DNA of 64,000 bases from Chitinophaga pollutisoli. GTDB taxonomy: Bacteria; Bacteroidota; Bacteroidia; Chitinophagales; Chitinophagaceae. Below, piece by piece: positions 44,330 through 54,394 of the stretch (positions within the stretch are counted from its first letter, which is position 1; every line of letters starts with the position of its first letter). The stretch spans positions 2,418,001 through 2,482,000 of the forward strand of contig NZ_CP149822.1 in assembly GCF_038396755.1 (NCBI RefSeq), written 5' to 3'. The position numbers and the translations under genes are program-made. Under the pieces are notes generated by a model. It ran no database searches. It was not told the DNA's origin and worked only from the letters and a program-made list of their open reading frames with translations.

Positions 44330-46978
44330 TCAGAATTTTACCGACCACGATACGCTCGGCAGCACCGGCAGGATGCTCATCATCGTTAGCTGGCGCCGCT
44401 GCAGTTCCGGGTTGTGCTTATAGTAATACAAAAACGGGTTCTTCTGGTTATAGATGTTGTATAATCCGAACGTCAGCGTGTACCGCGCCACCTTCCGTTG
44501 CTTTACGTACGTTGCGTTCAGATCCAGGCGGTGCACGTCCTGCATGCGAACGGTGTATTGATCCCGATAGACGTCCACCGGGTCCAAAACATCCGGCGGC
44601 AGCGGTGCGTTCGGCGAAGGCTCTGTGATCATTTCGTAGCTCGACACCGGCAAAGTCAGCGGCAGGCCGCTCGCAAATTGCCATTGCGCCGACACCTCCC
44701 ATCGTTTCCCAATCTGCTGCGACAGCATTACTTCCAGCTCGTGGCGGCGATCGTATTTGTATGGAAAAACGCGGCCCTGGTTGATGTTCGGGAACGAGCG
44801 GCGGCTCCATGCCAGCGTGTAACCGATCCAGCCTTTGAAGCGATCCTGCTTTTTCTGAATAAGCGCTTCCATGCCATAACTCCAGCCGCGGCCTACCACC
44901 ACCAGGTCTTCCCAGCTTTTGGTGGCCGCACTGAAATCCGCCGTCTGCTCCTGGTACTGGATCACATTTTCCATCCGCTTGTAATACCCTTCCACCGACA
45001 TCTCGTATCGGTTGCCGTTCGTGGTTTTGGCCAGTCCCAGCGCCAGTTGCTGCGAATGCATGGGCGGCACTTTGTTTGTAGCCGCCACCCAGAGGTCGGT
45101 CGGTAAAAAAGTAGCCGCGTGGTTGGTGAGCAGGTGAATGTATTGGGTCATGACCGTGTAAGACATTTTCAGCGCCCACCGCCGCGGCAGCATATAGCGG
45201 AAGCCGAGGCGCGGCTGGATGGAGGTATACGCCCTTCCCTCGACCAGGAAAGCCGACCCGTGCACACCGAGGTTCAGGTGCATGGAGTCTCGGATTTTCC
45301 AGTCGTTTTCGAAATACAAAGACAATTCCACGCCGCCATGCGTCTGATCGTTGTAGGTAGTGTCTGTCAGTTGCATGTCGTCAGATACGTTATTGAACGC
45401 CGCAATGCCTGGCCTGAACACATGCCAGGTGCCCTGCCCGCCGAAGCGGATCACATGTTGCGGGTTGGGGCGGTAGTCGAAATCGATCTTGGCGCCCAGG
45501 TTGTCGACCTTGGAATAATACCGGCCGAAAGCGTTGTCGTTTTCCCGGACCTGCGGCGTATCGAGCGCCATGTATTTGTAGCGGTAATCCGTATTGAAGT
45601 AAAACTGCGAGTAATTGACCGTTACGTTGGAAAACAGGCGGGGATTGAAGATGTGGTTCCAGCGGATGGCATACGCCTGGTTGCCCCAGCCCATCCGGAA
45701 GCGCATTTCCTCATGATATTTCTTCGCCGATCCCTGCATCGAATCGAAAGTTTCGTTGCGATGCATGGTGAGATTATCTTTCCCGCCGTACCCGCTGAGG
45801 TAGATGCGATCCTTTGGCGAAAAGATATGATTGATCTTGAAATTTGCGTCGTAGAAATAGGCCCAGAATTCGCCTTCTTCCCCTAGCTTCAATTCCTTAT
45901 TGGCGATTTCCTGCATAATCAGATCGGCATAAGTACGACGGCCGGTGAACATGTAAGATGTTTTCCCCTTGACGATCGGGCCTTCCACCGCCACGCGCGA
46001 CGCAAGCAGCCCGAGAGTGATTTCGTAATGATCATTGTACATATCGCCATCCTTCATCGAAATATCCACCACCGAAGATAAACGCCCGCCGTAACGCGCC
46101 GGGAAAGCGCCTTTGTAGAGGTCTACATTTTTAATTACATCCGGGTTGAAGACGGAAAAAACCCCGAACAGATGGCTGGAATTGTAAACAGGCGTGCCAT
46201 CGAGCAGGATGAGATTCTGGTCCGGGCTTCCGCCCCTGACGTGAATCCCGCTCGTGCCTTCCATCCCCCCGCTCACGCCGGGCATGGCCTGGATGGATTT
46301 GAGCACATCGGCTTCGCCGAGAACGCGGGGCATGGTTTTGGTCTGCGCCATGTTGATGTTGACCTTGCTCATCTGCGTTTGGTCCTGCAGCCGGGGGAGC
46401 GCTTCGGTCACTTCCACTTCTTTCAGGGTGTTGGAAGGGCTGAGTTTGAAGTTCAGCTGCCGGTTGTCGCGCCCCGGAACGGGCATCTGCATGGCATTGT
46501 ATCCTGTGTAGGAAACGAAGAGCGACAGCGTGTCGCGGAGGGAAGTGAAACTGTAGAATCCGTATGCGTTGGTGACGGTGCCGGCTTTGAGATGCGGGGC
46601 GTAGACGGTGGCCCCGATGAGTTTTTCGCCGGTGGATGCGTCTTCCACATATCCGCTGATGGTCCGTTGGAACGAAGACTGCGCGGCGAGCACCAGTTGC
46701 CCGCCGATGCGGCGGTATTGGATGCCGTTGTCGCCGAAGAGCTGGTCGAGCACCTGCCACAGGGGCATATCACGGACGCTAAGCGTCACGCGGCGGTTGA
46801 GGTTTACCACGTCGCGGCTGTAGCTGAATGGAATACCGTATGTTTTTTCCAGATGGTCACAATACACGTAAAGGGGCTGATCTTCAAGGGAGACCGAGAT
46901 CCGGGTGCGCCAGTTCCATGCGAACACCTGCAGGGGGAGCATTGCCAGCAGCAATAATCCCGGCAGGACTTTCTTCAT
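44330..46978 (-). CDS. TonB-dependent receptor with STN signalling domain
   Basis: 882 residues. Signal peptide (1-20); STN domain (about 28-98; YCDHLEKTYGIPFSYSRDV and MPLWQVLDQLFGDNGIQYR), which contacts a FecR-type anti-sigma factor; carboxypeptidase-like beta domain (about 108-190); plug (LGEADVLKSIQAMPGVSGG and GIHVRGGSPDQNLILLDGTPVY); then a large barrel. The STN domain together with the upstream sigma and FecR genes indicates substrate-induced transcription of this operon. The substrate, possibly a siderophore or glycan fragment, cannot be told. Confidence 0.92.
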   Translation of the reverse strand: MKKVLPGLLLLAMLPLQVFAWNWRTRISVSLEDQPLYVYCDHLEKTYGIPFSYSRDVVNLNRRVTLSVRDMPLWQVLDQLFGDNGIQYRRIGGQLVLAAQSSFQRTISGYVEDASTGEKLIGATVYAPHLKAGTVTNAYGFYSFTSLRDTLSLFVSYTGYNAMQMPVPGRDNRQLNFKLSPSNTLKEVEVTEALPRLQDQTQMSKVNINMAQTKTMPRVLGEADVLKSIQAMPGVSGGMEGTSGIHVRGGSPDQNLILLDGTPVYNSSHLFGVFSVFNPDVIKNVDLYKGAFPARYGGRLSSVVDISMKDGDMYNDHYEITLGLLASRVAVEGPIVKGKTSYMFTGRRTYADLIMQEIANKELKLGEEGEFWAYFYDANFKINHIFSPKDRIYLSGYGGKDNLTMHRNETFDSMQGSAKKYHEEMRFRMGWGNQAYAIRWNHIFNPRLFSNVTVNYSQFYFNTDYRYKYMALDTPQVRENDNAFGRYYSKVDNLGAKIDFDYRPNPQHVIRFGGQGTWHVFRPGIAAFNNVSDDMQLTDTTYNDQTHGGVELSLYFENDWKIRDSMHLNLGVHGSAFLVEGRAYTSIQPRLGFRYMLPRRWALKMSYTVMTQYIHLLTNHAATFLPTDLWVAATNKVPPMHSQQLALGLAKTTNGNRYEMSVEGYYKRMENVIQYQEQTADFSAATKSWEDLVVVGRGWSYGMEALIQKKQDRFKGWIGYTLAWSRRSFPNINQGRVFPYKYDRRHELEVMLSQQIGKRWEVSAQWQFASGLPLTLPVSSYEMITEPSPNAPLPPDVLDPVDVYRDQYTVRMQDVHRLDLNATYVKQRKVARYTLTFGLYNIYNQKNPFLYYYKHNPELQRRQLTMMSILPVLPSVSWSVKF

Positions 46979-47009
46979 TTTGCAAGCAATTAACTATGAC
47001 AAATAACGG

Positions 47010-47978
47010 TTACAAAGGTTGCAGCATATAGCTTCCCGGCGTCGGTGATTCCACGGATGCGGATACCATATATGCCAGGGCGTCTATCACTTCTTCAACT
47101 GACTCTCCGGAAAAGTGGACGGTGATCCGTTTTTCCAGCATCGCGGGGTCGGCGACGGAGATGTTGACATGATACCTCTTTTCCACTGTTTCCAGGACAA
47201 GGCCGAAAGGAACGTCCCTGAACACCATCGGGTGATCTGACTGGCCCGACGACACTTCGAATCCGCCATCCGCACCGTTTCTTCTGAGGCTCATGCCCTG
47301 TGTCATCACCACGGGTTCGCCGAGCGAGGGGTCCGTCACCTGTATTTTACCGCTTTCCACCTGGATGAACAGGGTGGTGTCGAAAGATACGGAGAACCGG
47401 GTGCCCAGTACTTTGATTTCTGTACCGCCCGCTTCCACGATGAACGGCTTCCCGGCGGCGGGGGCGATATCGAAATCGGCTTTGCCCGACATGCGAACAC
47501 GGCGTTCCGCTTCCCCGAAGTCATCATCCACCGTCAGCGTGCTGTTGCCGGCGAGCTGGACGCGGCTGCCGTCGTTCAGGGCGGCGGTTTGGCCGCCGGA
47601 GAACGATTGTTCGCCTGCACCGAGGCGCTTCAGTCCCCAGAAGCCCGCCATCAGCAGCACGGCAACTGTTGCCGCGGCTATCCACCAGGTGTTTTTCCGG
47701 CGGAGGGGCACGATATCCGCTTCCGGGGCTGCCGTTGCCGGCTGAGCGGTAACGGTGGCGCGGAGGCGGTCCCAACTGCTGCCGGTACTGATGCCGAAAT
47801 CACGAATCGCCGGGGCGGGGGCCTCCAGCAGCCGTTGGATGGCGGCAAGCGCGGCCTCGTTGGCCGGCCCTTCCTTCCGCCATGCATCCACCCATGCGCG
47901 TTCCGGGGCTTCCGCCTCGTTCAGCAGGTACTTGCACAACAGGGAATATAATGCCTCATCGGGCTGCAGATGGCTCAT
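47010..47978 (-). CDS. FecR-family anti-sigma factor
   Basis: 322 residues. An N-terminal cytoplasmic region with a WVDAWRKEG-type anti-sigma segment, one membrane segment (about 97-115), a FecR domain (SGGQTAALNDGSRVQLAGNSTLTV, read in parts; GKADFDIAPAAGKPFIVEAGG) and a C-terminal DUF4974/STN-like domain (FGLVLETVEKRYHVNI). It holds the ECF sigma factor at the membrane and is released by the receptor's STN domain. Located 31 bases before the receptor gene. Confidence 0.92.
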   Translation of the reverse strand: MSHLQPDEALYSLLCKYLLNEAEAPERAWVDAWRKEGPANEAALAAIQRLLEAPAPAIRDFGISTGSSWDRLRATVTAQPATAAPEADIVPLRRKNTWWIAAATVAVLLMAGFWGLKRLGAGEQSFSGGQTAALNDGSRVQLAGNSTLTVDDDFGEAERRVRMSGKADFDIAPAAGKPFIVEAGGTEIKVLGTRFSVSFDTTLFIQVESGKIQVTDPSLGEPVVMTQGMSLRRNGADGGFEVSSGQSDHPMVFRDVPFGLVLETVEKRYHVNISVADPAMLEKRITVHFSGESVEEVIDALAYMVSASVESPTPGSYMLQPL

Positions 47979-48044
47979 GAACAGTTGTAAAATTAACTAG
48001 ACGGATAGATGACGCGCGCCAAAGCGCCCATCCCCCATCCCATA

Positions 48045-48551
48045 TCAAAAAAACAGGTGCAGGTAATCCCGCAGCTCCTCATGGAGGATCTTCAGGGCCT
48101 TTCCCATCTGGTTCTCAACAGTTTTAACGGAAATATTCATCACGGTGGCGATCTCGGCATATTTCAATTGCTCCTTCCGGCTCAGGACAAACACCTCCCG
48201 GCAGCGCTCGGGCAGCTTCCCCAGGGCCTGCTCCAGGCGGCCTTCCAGCTCCCGCGCCTGGACGGACAGCTGAACCGAATCCTCCTGCATCCTCCCGAAG
48301 GAAGTCTCTTTTTCGGTCCGCACCTGCTGCTTCCGCCATTGGCTGATGGCCATATTCCGGATGGAAGTGAACAGATACGACCGTTCCGACCCGGAAATAC
48401 GGATCTGCTCCCGCTTTTCCCATAACTGGGAGAAGACGAGCTGCACCACTTCCTCCGCCTCCCAGGGGTCGCCGGTGTAGTGCACGGCAAAGGCAAGACA
48501 GTGGCTGTGATGCTCCCGGAAGAGCCTTTCAAATGCAGCGAGGTCCAACAT
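48045..48551 (-). CDS. ECF RNA polymerase sigma factor (FecI-like)
   Basis: 168 residues from ATG 48551 (MLDLAAFERLF), 11 bases after a complete promoter. Region 2 (HYTGDPWEAEEVVQLVFSQLW, SYLFTSIRNMAISQWRK) and region 4 (GKLPERCREVFVLSRKEQLKYAEIATVMNISVKTVENQ, read in parts) are intact. With FecR and the STN receptor it forms a cell-surface signalling chain: sigma, anti-sigma, receptor, DUF4249. Its target is probably its own operon. Confidence 0.93.
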   Translation of the reverse strand: MLDLAAFERLFREHHSHCLAFAVHYTGDPWEAEEVVQLVFSQLWEKREQIRISGSERSYLFTSIRNMAISQWRKQQVRTEKETSFGRMQEDSVQLSVQARELEGRLEQALGKLPERCREVFVLSRKEQLKYAEIATVMNISVKTVENQMGKALKILHEELRDYLHLFF

Positions 48552-48562
48552 GATCGTTGCGG

Positions 48563-48594
48563 CAAAATTAGGCGGCCGGGATACATAAACCAAA
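48563..48594 (-). promoter_or_regulatory. Promoter of the sigma/FecR/receptor operon
   Basis: TTTG (complement of 48591-48594), 20 bases, TAATTTTG (complement of 48563-48570): a housekeeping-type promoter, so basal sigma supply does not depend on the ECF factor itself. Confidence 0.7.
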
Positions 48595-48618
48595 TAGGTG
48601 TTGGTCTGGGCAATTTTA

Positions 48619-48626
48619 TATCTTTG
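48619..48626 (+). promoter_or_regulatory. -7 element of pyrD
   Basis: TATCTTTG, 6 bases before the reconstructed pyrD ATG at 48633. Confidence 0.6.
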
Positions 48627-48632
48627 CGCGAC

Positions 48633-49663
48633 ATGTACGGTTTTATCAAAAAAATACTCTTCGGCTTCCCCCTGAGCGCATACACTACGGTGTGATGCAC
48701 GGGCTGAAAGTCGTGAATGCGCTGCCTTTCGGCAAAAATGTGCTCGATGGCATCTGCCGTCCGAAAAATAACGGCCTGGAACGCAAGCTCTGGGGCCTCA
48801 CTTTCGCCAATCCCGTGGGCCTCGCCGCCGGTTTCGATAAAGACGCCAGGTTCATCGACGAACTGGCCCATCTCGGGTTCGGTTTCGTGGAAATCGGCAC
48901 CGTAACACCCCTGCCCCAACCCGGCAACGACCAGCCCCGGCTGTTCCGCCTCCCGCAGGACGAAGCCCTGATCAACCGCATGGGTTTCAATAACGAAGGC
49001 GTGCGCGCCGCGGCGAAAAGGCTGCAAAAACGCAAATCCAATATCATCGTTGGCGGTAACATCGGTAAAAACAAACTGACGCCCAACGAAGAAGCCGTGA
49101 GCGATTACGAAAAATGCTTCCATGCGCTGTTCGACGTGGTGGATTATTTCGTGGTGAACGTCAGCTCCCCCAATACACCCGGCCTCCGCGCCCTCCAGGA
49201 AAAGGAGCCCCTCAAACAGCTGCTGCACCATTTGCAGATGCTGAATAACCAGCAATCAAAACCCAAGCCCATCCTCCTGAAAATAGCACCAGACCTCACC
49301 ACCGAACAACTCGACGATATCATCGAGATCGTCCGGGAAACGGAGCTGGCAGGATTGGTAGCCACCAATACCACTATCAGCCGCGAAGGATTAACGACCC
49401 CGCAAAGCGAACTGGACCGGATCGGCATGGGCGGGCTGAGCGGGCGCCCCATGCGGGAGCGCGCCACGGAAGTCATCCGTTACATCTCGCAAAAATCCGG
49501 CGGCACCATTCCCATTATCGCCGTGGGCGGTATCTTCACCGCCGCCGACGCCCAGGAAAAACTCGACGCCGGCGCCAGCCTCGTGCAGGTGTACACCGGA
49601 TTCATATACGAAGGGCCTACCATCGTGAAGAAAATCTGTCAGGGATTATCTACTCAACCATAG
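48633..49663 (+). CDS. pyrD: Dihydroorotate dehydrogenase, quinone type (frameshifted near the start)
   Basis: About 343 residues when the frame is repaired. The true start is ATG 48633 ([13 protein letters not shown]), right after the promoter element. At CCCCC 48667-48671 the frame runs into a stop, but adding one C gives [19 protein letters not shown], the standard class 2 N-terminal helix, and continues into the conserved body: [55 protein letters not shown] and [10 protein letters not shown]. It oxidises dihydroorotate at the membrane, passing electrons to menaquinone. An assembly error is the likely cause of the break. Confidence 0.92.
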
Positions 49664-49666
49664 CAA

Positions 49667-50461
49667 ATGTTAGCACTTCAAGAATTACTAACCGTTGATT
49701 CCCTTATCAGTCTGCTCACCCTCACCCTCATGGAAGTGGTGCTGGGGATCGACAACGTGATCTTCGTTTCCATCGTCATGAACCGGCTGCCGGAAGAAAA
49801 ACGGCTGAAGGCGCGGCGCCTCTGGATGTTCACCGGCATCGCCGTGCGTATCGCACTGCTGCTATGCATCGGCTACATCATCCGCGCCACGCAACCGCTG
49901 TTCACCATTTTCGGCAACGCCATCAGCCTGCGCGACCTCATCATGCTGGCCGGCGGCCTCTTCCTGCTCATCAAAACCACGCTGGAAATCCACCACAAAC
50001 TGGAAGGCGAGGAAGAAGAAACGCATGCCGGCGGCGGAAAAGCAGGCGCAACCCTCGCCAACGTCGTAGGGCAGATCATCCTCATCGACATGGTGTTCTC
50101 GTTCGACAGCATCATCACGGCCGTAGGCCTGGCCAAGCATGTGGAGATCATGATCATCGCGGTGATTATCGCCATGTTCATCATGTTCTCGTTCGCGCCG
50201 CGCATCAGCGCGTTCATCCACAAGCACCCCACGCTGAAAATGCTGGCGCTGTCGTTCCTCATCATGGTGGGCGGCATCCTCATCATCGAAGGCTGGAACC
50301 CCGAAGCCGTGCACGACCTTCACCTGAAGAACTACGTGTATTTCGCCATGGCGTTCTCTTTCGCGGTGGAGTTGCTGAACATGCGCGTACGCAAGCAGAA
50401 ACCCGCCAAACCCGTGGAACTGCGTGGCCCGAAAGAAACCGATATCGAAGGGAAGAAATAA
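49667..50461 (+). CDS. TerC family integral membrane protein
   Basis: 264 residues with about seven membrane segments. Conserved acidic pairs: LMEVVLGIDNVIFVS in the first half and DMVFSFDSIITAVG in the second, which line the presumed ion path. A histidine/acidic loop (KLEGEEEETHAGGGK) lies between. TerC/Alx relatives export manganese or calcium or give tellurite tolerance in other bacteria. Starts 3 bases after pyrD, so probably co-transcribed and closed by the terminator at 50481-50519. Confidence 0.9.
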   Translation: MLALQELLTVDSLISLLTLTLMEVVLGIDNVIFVSIVMNRLPEEKRLKARRLWMFTGIAVRIALLLCIGYIIRATQPLFTIFGNAISLRDLIMLAGGLFLLIKTTLEIHHKLEGEEEETHAGGGKAGATLANVVGQIILIDMVFSFDSIITAVGLAKHVEIMIIAVIIAMFIMFSFAPRISAFIHKHPTLKMLALSFLIMVGGILIIEGWNPEAVHDLHLKNYVYFAMAFSFAVELLNMRVRKQKPAKPVELRGPKETDIEGKK

Positions 50462-50480
50462 TTCTTCCTGTATAAAACAA

Positions 50481-50519
50481 AAAAAGGAGCTGACCGGCAT
50501 ATGGTTCAGCTCCTTTTTT
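50481..50519. terminator. Bidirectional terminator between terC and rsmE
   Basis: GGAGCTGA/TCAGCTCC stem with A5 before and T6 after, usable from both sides. Confidence 0.8.
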
Positions 50520-50573
50520 ATGAAGCAATGTTATTATCAGGGTGCAGTCCGCCGAACTACAGACAGCATAAAC

Positions 50574-51283
50574 TCACATACCGTTATTCACCGCCGCCAG
50601 CAGCGTACAGCCCACCAGGCCCGCCGTTTCCGTGCGCAGACGGGTGTTGCCCAGCGTAACAGCGTGATAGCCGTATTGCAGCGCCAGCTCCACCTCTTCT
50701 GAAGTGAAATCGCCTTCAGGACCAATCAGCAATAGCGCATCTTCTCCCGGGCGGGCGATCTGTAAAAGGGATTTTTTTCTCCGGGAAGACAATGCGCGAT
50801 GAACCGCTGTCCTTCCGCGGCCATCAGCGATTCGAAAGGCTGGGGCGTGTGCAGTTTGGGAAGATGCCACTGCCGGGATTGGAGCATCGCCGACACGAGG
50901 ATGCTTTCCAGCCGTTCCATTTTGAGGTTTTCTTTTTCGGTGCGGCGGGTGATGAGGGGAATGATTTCCGACATGCCGATTTCCGTGGCCTTTTCAAGGA
51001 ACCACTCCATGCGGGAAGCGTTCTTGGTGAAGGCAATCCCTATGCGCAGGCGCGGTGCAGGCGCAGGAACGCGCTCCGTTTCCAGGATGGCCGACACACA
51101 CTTCTTGCGATGGTCGTCCGTGATTTCGGCGGTGTATTTGCCACCGCGGCCGTCGGCCAGCAGTATCTTATCGCCTTTCGCTTTGCGCAATACGGTGACG
51201 CAATACTTGGAAGTAGGCTCATCCATCGTGTAGGCGGCGGCGCCGGATATCATATCACCGGCATAAAAAACGGGCAGTTCCAT
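50574..51283 (-). CDS. rsmE: 16S rRNA (uracil1498-N3)-methyltransferase (frameshifted)
   Basis: SPOUT-class methyltransferase for U1498 of 16S rRNA. The first frame runs from ATG 51283 and includes KYCVTVLRKAKGDKILLADGRGG, read in parts, then GIAFTKNASRMEWFLEKATEIGMSEIIP (in parts) and SRQWHLPKL. It breaks at a run of seven A (complement of 50772-50778). Adding one A continues as GEKKSLLQIARPGEDALLLIGPEGDFTSEE (in parts) and LGNTRLRTETAGL, which hold the SAM-binding knot. Repaired length is 236 residues, normal for the family. The break matches the homopolymer pattern in four other genes here. Confidence 0.9.
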
Positions 51284-51287
51284 CCGG

Positions 51288-51295
51288 CAAAATTA
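51288..51295 (-). promoter_or_regulatory. -7 element of rsmE
   Basis: TAATTTTG on the minus strand, 4 bases before the ATG and overlapping the stop codon of the MATE gene. Confidence 0.55.
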
Positions 51296-52654
51296 GCTAT
51301 TTCCCGCTTTCCGTTCCAGGTAACGGGTAATGTTCTGAAATCTGAAAAATAACAGGCCCGATGCCACGAACAATCCCAGCGACAATCCCCACCAGATCCC
51401 CTGTATCCCGAGCCCCAGCGGGAAGCCGAGGAGATACCCGACGGGGAGGCCGATCACCCAATAAGCGATCATCGTGATGATCGTGGGGATTTTCACATCG
51501 CCCAGTCCGCGCAATACGCCCAGTCCCACCACCTGCGTACCATCGAACAGCTGGAAGAACGCCGCAATGAGCAAAAGCCCTGACGCCATGGCGATCACTG
51601 CCGGATCGCTGATGTACAACGCGGGCAGCAGGCTGCTTCCCAATACGAATACCAACGCCGCGATCCCCATCATCACGAGCACCATGTGATAACTGGCGAT
51701 GGCCGACCGGCGAAGGTCCGCCCAGTTGCCCGCCCCAAAATTATTGCCGCTGCGAATGCCCGCAGCCGCGGAAATACCACTGGCCATCATGTACGTCATC
51801 GCTGCGAGGGATATGGCGATCTGGTGCGCGGCCTGTTCTTCCGAACCCAGCCATCCCGCCATGATCACCGCTCCGCTGAAAGCGCTCACTTCAAAAATAT
51901 ATTGCAACGCCACCGGCGCGCCCAGCCCGGAAATCTTCTTCAGCACAACGGCCGAAATATCCCTGAAATGAAAATCCTGCAGATATTCTCTAAACCGCGG
52001 CGCCTTCAGCACGTACCACGCCATGGTAATGCCCATCAGCAACCGGTCGGTAAATGTGGCGATCCCCACACCCGCGATCCCCATCTTCGGAAACCCTAAA
52101 AACCCATACACGAGCGTAACACCGAGCACGATATTGAGAATATTCCCGATGATGCTGATGTTCATCGCCTGTCGCGTGAACCCCAATCCTTCCGCGAACT
52201 GCTTGAAAGTAAGAAACACCATGAGCGGCAGGTATGAAAACGCCAGGTACCCCAGGAACACCCGCGCTTCTTCCGCCACTTCGGGCGGCTGGCCCATGCG
52301 GTGCAGGTTAAAGCCCACAAGGATGATCAACCCGAACATCACCAGTCCCGTGATCATGTTGATGATGAGACTGTGCGCCAGCAACCGCCCGCAATACGGC
52401 CGGTTCCCACGCCCGTTTTCCTGCGCGATGAGCGGCGTCAGCCCGTAAGAAATGCCGATGCCCGTGACCATGAAAATCGTGAACAGGCTCACGCCCAGCG
52501 ATACCGCCGCCAGGGGCACCTTGCCCGTATGACCAATGATGATACTGTCGCTCAACCCCACGAGGGTATGCCCCAGTTGTGAAATCACGACGGGATAGGC
52601 GAGGTGGAAATTATCCTTGTAATGATGTTGGTACTTTTTGTAAATCCGCTTCAT
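51293..52654 (-). CDS. MATE family efflux transporter
   Basis: 453 residues with 12 predicted membrane segments in two similar halves. Family features include SQLGHTLVGLSDSIIIGHTGKVPLAAVSLG, read in parts, in the first helix pair and AAGIRSGNNFGAGNW in the second half. MATE proteins export cationic drugs and metabolites against sodium or protons. Downstream of dnaB but beyond its terminator; it stops where the rsmE promoter begins. Confidence 0.92.
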   Translation of the reverse strand: MKRIYKKYQHHYKDNFHLAYPVVISQLGHTLVGLSDSIIIGHTGKVPLAAVSLGVSLFTIFMVTGIGISYGLTPLIAQENGRGNRPYCGRLLAHSLIINMITGLVMFGLIILVGFNLHRMGQPPEVAEEARVFLGYLAFSYLPLMVFLTFKQFAEGLGFTRQAMNISIIGNILNIVLGVTLVYGFLGFPKMGIAGVGIATFTDRLLMGITMAWYVLKAPRFREYLQDFHFRDISAVVLKKISGLGAPVALQYIFEVSAFSGAVIMAGWLGSEEQAAHQIAISLAAMTYMMASGISAAAGIRSGNNFGAGNWADLRRSAIASYHMVLVMMGIAALVFVLGSSLLPALYISDPAVIAMASGLLLIAAFFQLFDGTQVVGLGVLRGLGDVKIPTIITMIAYWVIGLPVGYLLGFPLGLGIQGIWWGLSLGLFVASGLLFFRFQNITRYLERKAGNS

Positions 52655-52665
52655 TGTCTTTCATT

Positions 52666-52700
52666 AAAAAAGCCGGTCCGTTTATTTGAACGAACCGGCT
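52666..52700 (-). terminator. Terminator of dnaB
   Basis: AGCCGGTTCG/CGGACCGGCT-type stem (52671-52700, one mismatch), followed on the minus strand by T6. Confidence 0.8.
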
Positions 52701-52725
52701 CCCGATATGTTACGATGCTTCGTTT

Positions 52726-54296
52726 TTAGAACGGAGCATCACCGAATGCGTCGTCGTCAAAATCCATGTCGTTCATCTTCGATCCCTTCTGGATGAACAC
52801 TTTCGCTTCGTCGAAACCGCCGGGGCCGCCTGGTTTTCCGGGGAAGCCCGGTCCGCCGCCCACAGGTGCGGGCGGGCCGTCCACGAAACCGTCGTCTTCA
52901 AAACGCTGGAACTCCAGGATCGCGCGGAGTTTTACGGTATCGAGCTGACCGTTACGGTGTTTCGCGATACGTACGTGCGTTTCCCCTTTGTTGGATTCGC
53001 CCATTTCATTGGTGGTGATATCGTAGTATTCCGGACGGTAAATGAACATTACCATGTCTGCATCCTGCTCGATCGCACCGGATTCACGAAGGTCGGACAG
53101 CTGGGGCATTTTATTACCGTCTTTCCGTTTTTCCACGTCTCGGGAGAGCTGGGAGAGCGCCAGTACCGGCACATGCAGTTCTTTTGCAAGCCCCTTCAGG
53201 TCGCGGGAGATCTTGGAAATCTCCTGTTCACGGTTGGTATTGCGGCCGTCGTTCGGGCCAGACATCAGCTGGAGGTAGTCGATGATGATGATGCCCACGC
53301 CGTGGTTGTGCACCAGGCGGCGGCATTTGGCGCGAAGCTCGAAGATGTTGAGACCGGGAGTATCGTCGATGAAGATCGGCGCTTTTGCGAGCCGCTCGAT
53401 ACCGTGGGTCATCAGTTTGCGCATTTCGTGCTCTTCCAGCTTACCACGGGTGATCTTCTCCAGCCGGATTTCGGACTCGGCTGAAAGGATACGCTGAACG
53501 ATCTGCCCGCTCGACATCTCAAGGCTGAACACCGCTGCGCCCCTGGCGAATTTCGGGTGGAGGGCAGCGTTACGCGCGAGGTTGAGCGCGAAGGCCGTTT
53601 TACCCACGGCAGGACGGGCAGCCAGGATGATCAGGTCGGAAGGTTGCCAGCCGTACGTGATCTGGTCGAGGGACGGGAAGCCGGAGGGCACCCCGGTGAT
53701 TTCGTCCCCTTTATTACGCAGATCCTCGATACGTTTGATGGTATTAACGAGGATCCTGTCGATGGAATCGTAGTTTTTGCGGAGGTGGTTGTTGGTAACC
53801 TCGAAGAGTTTGGATTCGGCGGCGTCGAGGAGGTCGAACACGTCGGCCGTGTCTTCGTAGGCTTCAGAAATGATTTCTCCGGAGATGCGGATCAGCTCGC
53901 GCTGGATGAATTTCTGGAGAACGATACGGGCGTGGGCTTCGATGTTGGCGGAAGAAACCACCATGTTGGTGAGCCGCGAAACAAAAAAGGGGCCGCCAAC
54001 AGCTTCGAGATCGCCGCCGGATTTAAGCTCCTCTACTACGGTGAGAATATCTACCGGCATGGATTTACCGGCGAGCCGCTGCATGGCGGAAAAGAGTTTC
54101 TGGTGGGCGTCCACGTAAAAACACTCGGGTTTCAGGATCTCAATTACGGTATCGAAAGCTCCTTTTTCCAGCATCAGTGCGCCCAGAACCGCTTCTTCAA
54201 GCTCCTTGGCCTGGGGGGCACCTTTCCATACACCATCGTCGACAGGTCCACGCCGGGCTTACGGCGTGCCTTAACGTCTTTCTTCGTGAGATCCAT
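52726..54296 (-). CDS. dnaB: Replicative DNA helicase DnaB (frameshifted near the start)
   Basis: About 523 residues when repaired. ATG 54296 begins MDLTKKDVKARRKPG...STMVYGKVPP. At C6 (complement of 54213-54218) one more C is needed to read PPQAKELEEAVLGALMLEKGAF, the standard DnaB N-terminal domain, in frame with the rest. The RecA-like domain has Walker A AARPAVGKTA, Walker B IIIIDYLQLMSG and the arginine-finger region. The C-terminus is a Gly/Pro-rich linker and an acidic tail. Another homopolymer break in an essential gene. The DnaA-box cluster lies directly upstream. Confidence 0.93.
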
Positions 54297-54394
54297 TATA
54301 AGTGCAATACGTTATGAAAGTTAAAAATATGGTTACCGAACGGGTCCGGGCATAGCTTTGTCTTACAATTCCTGCCGGTTTCCATTCACCCATC

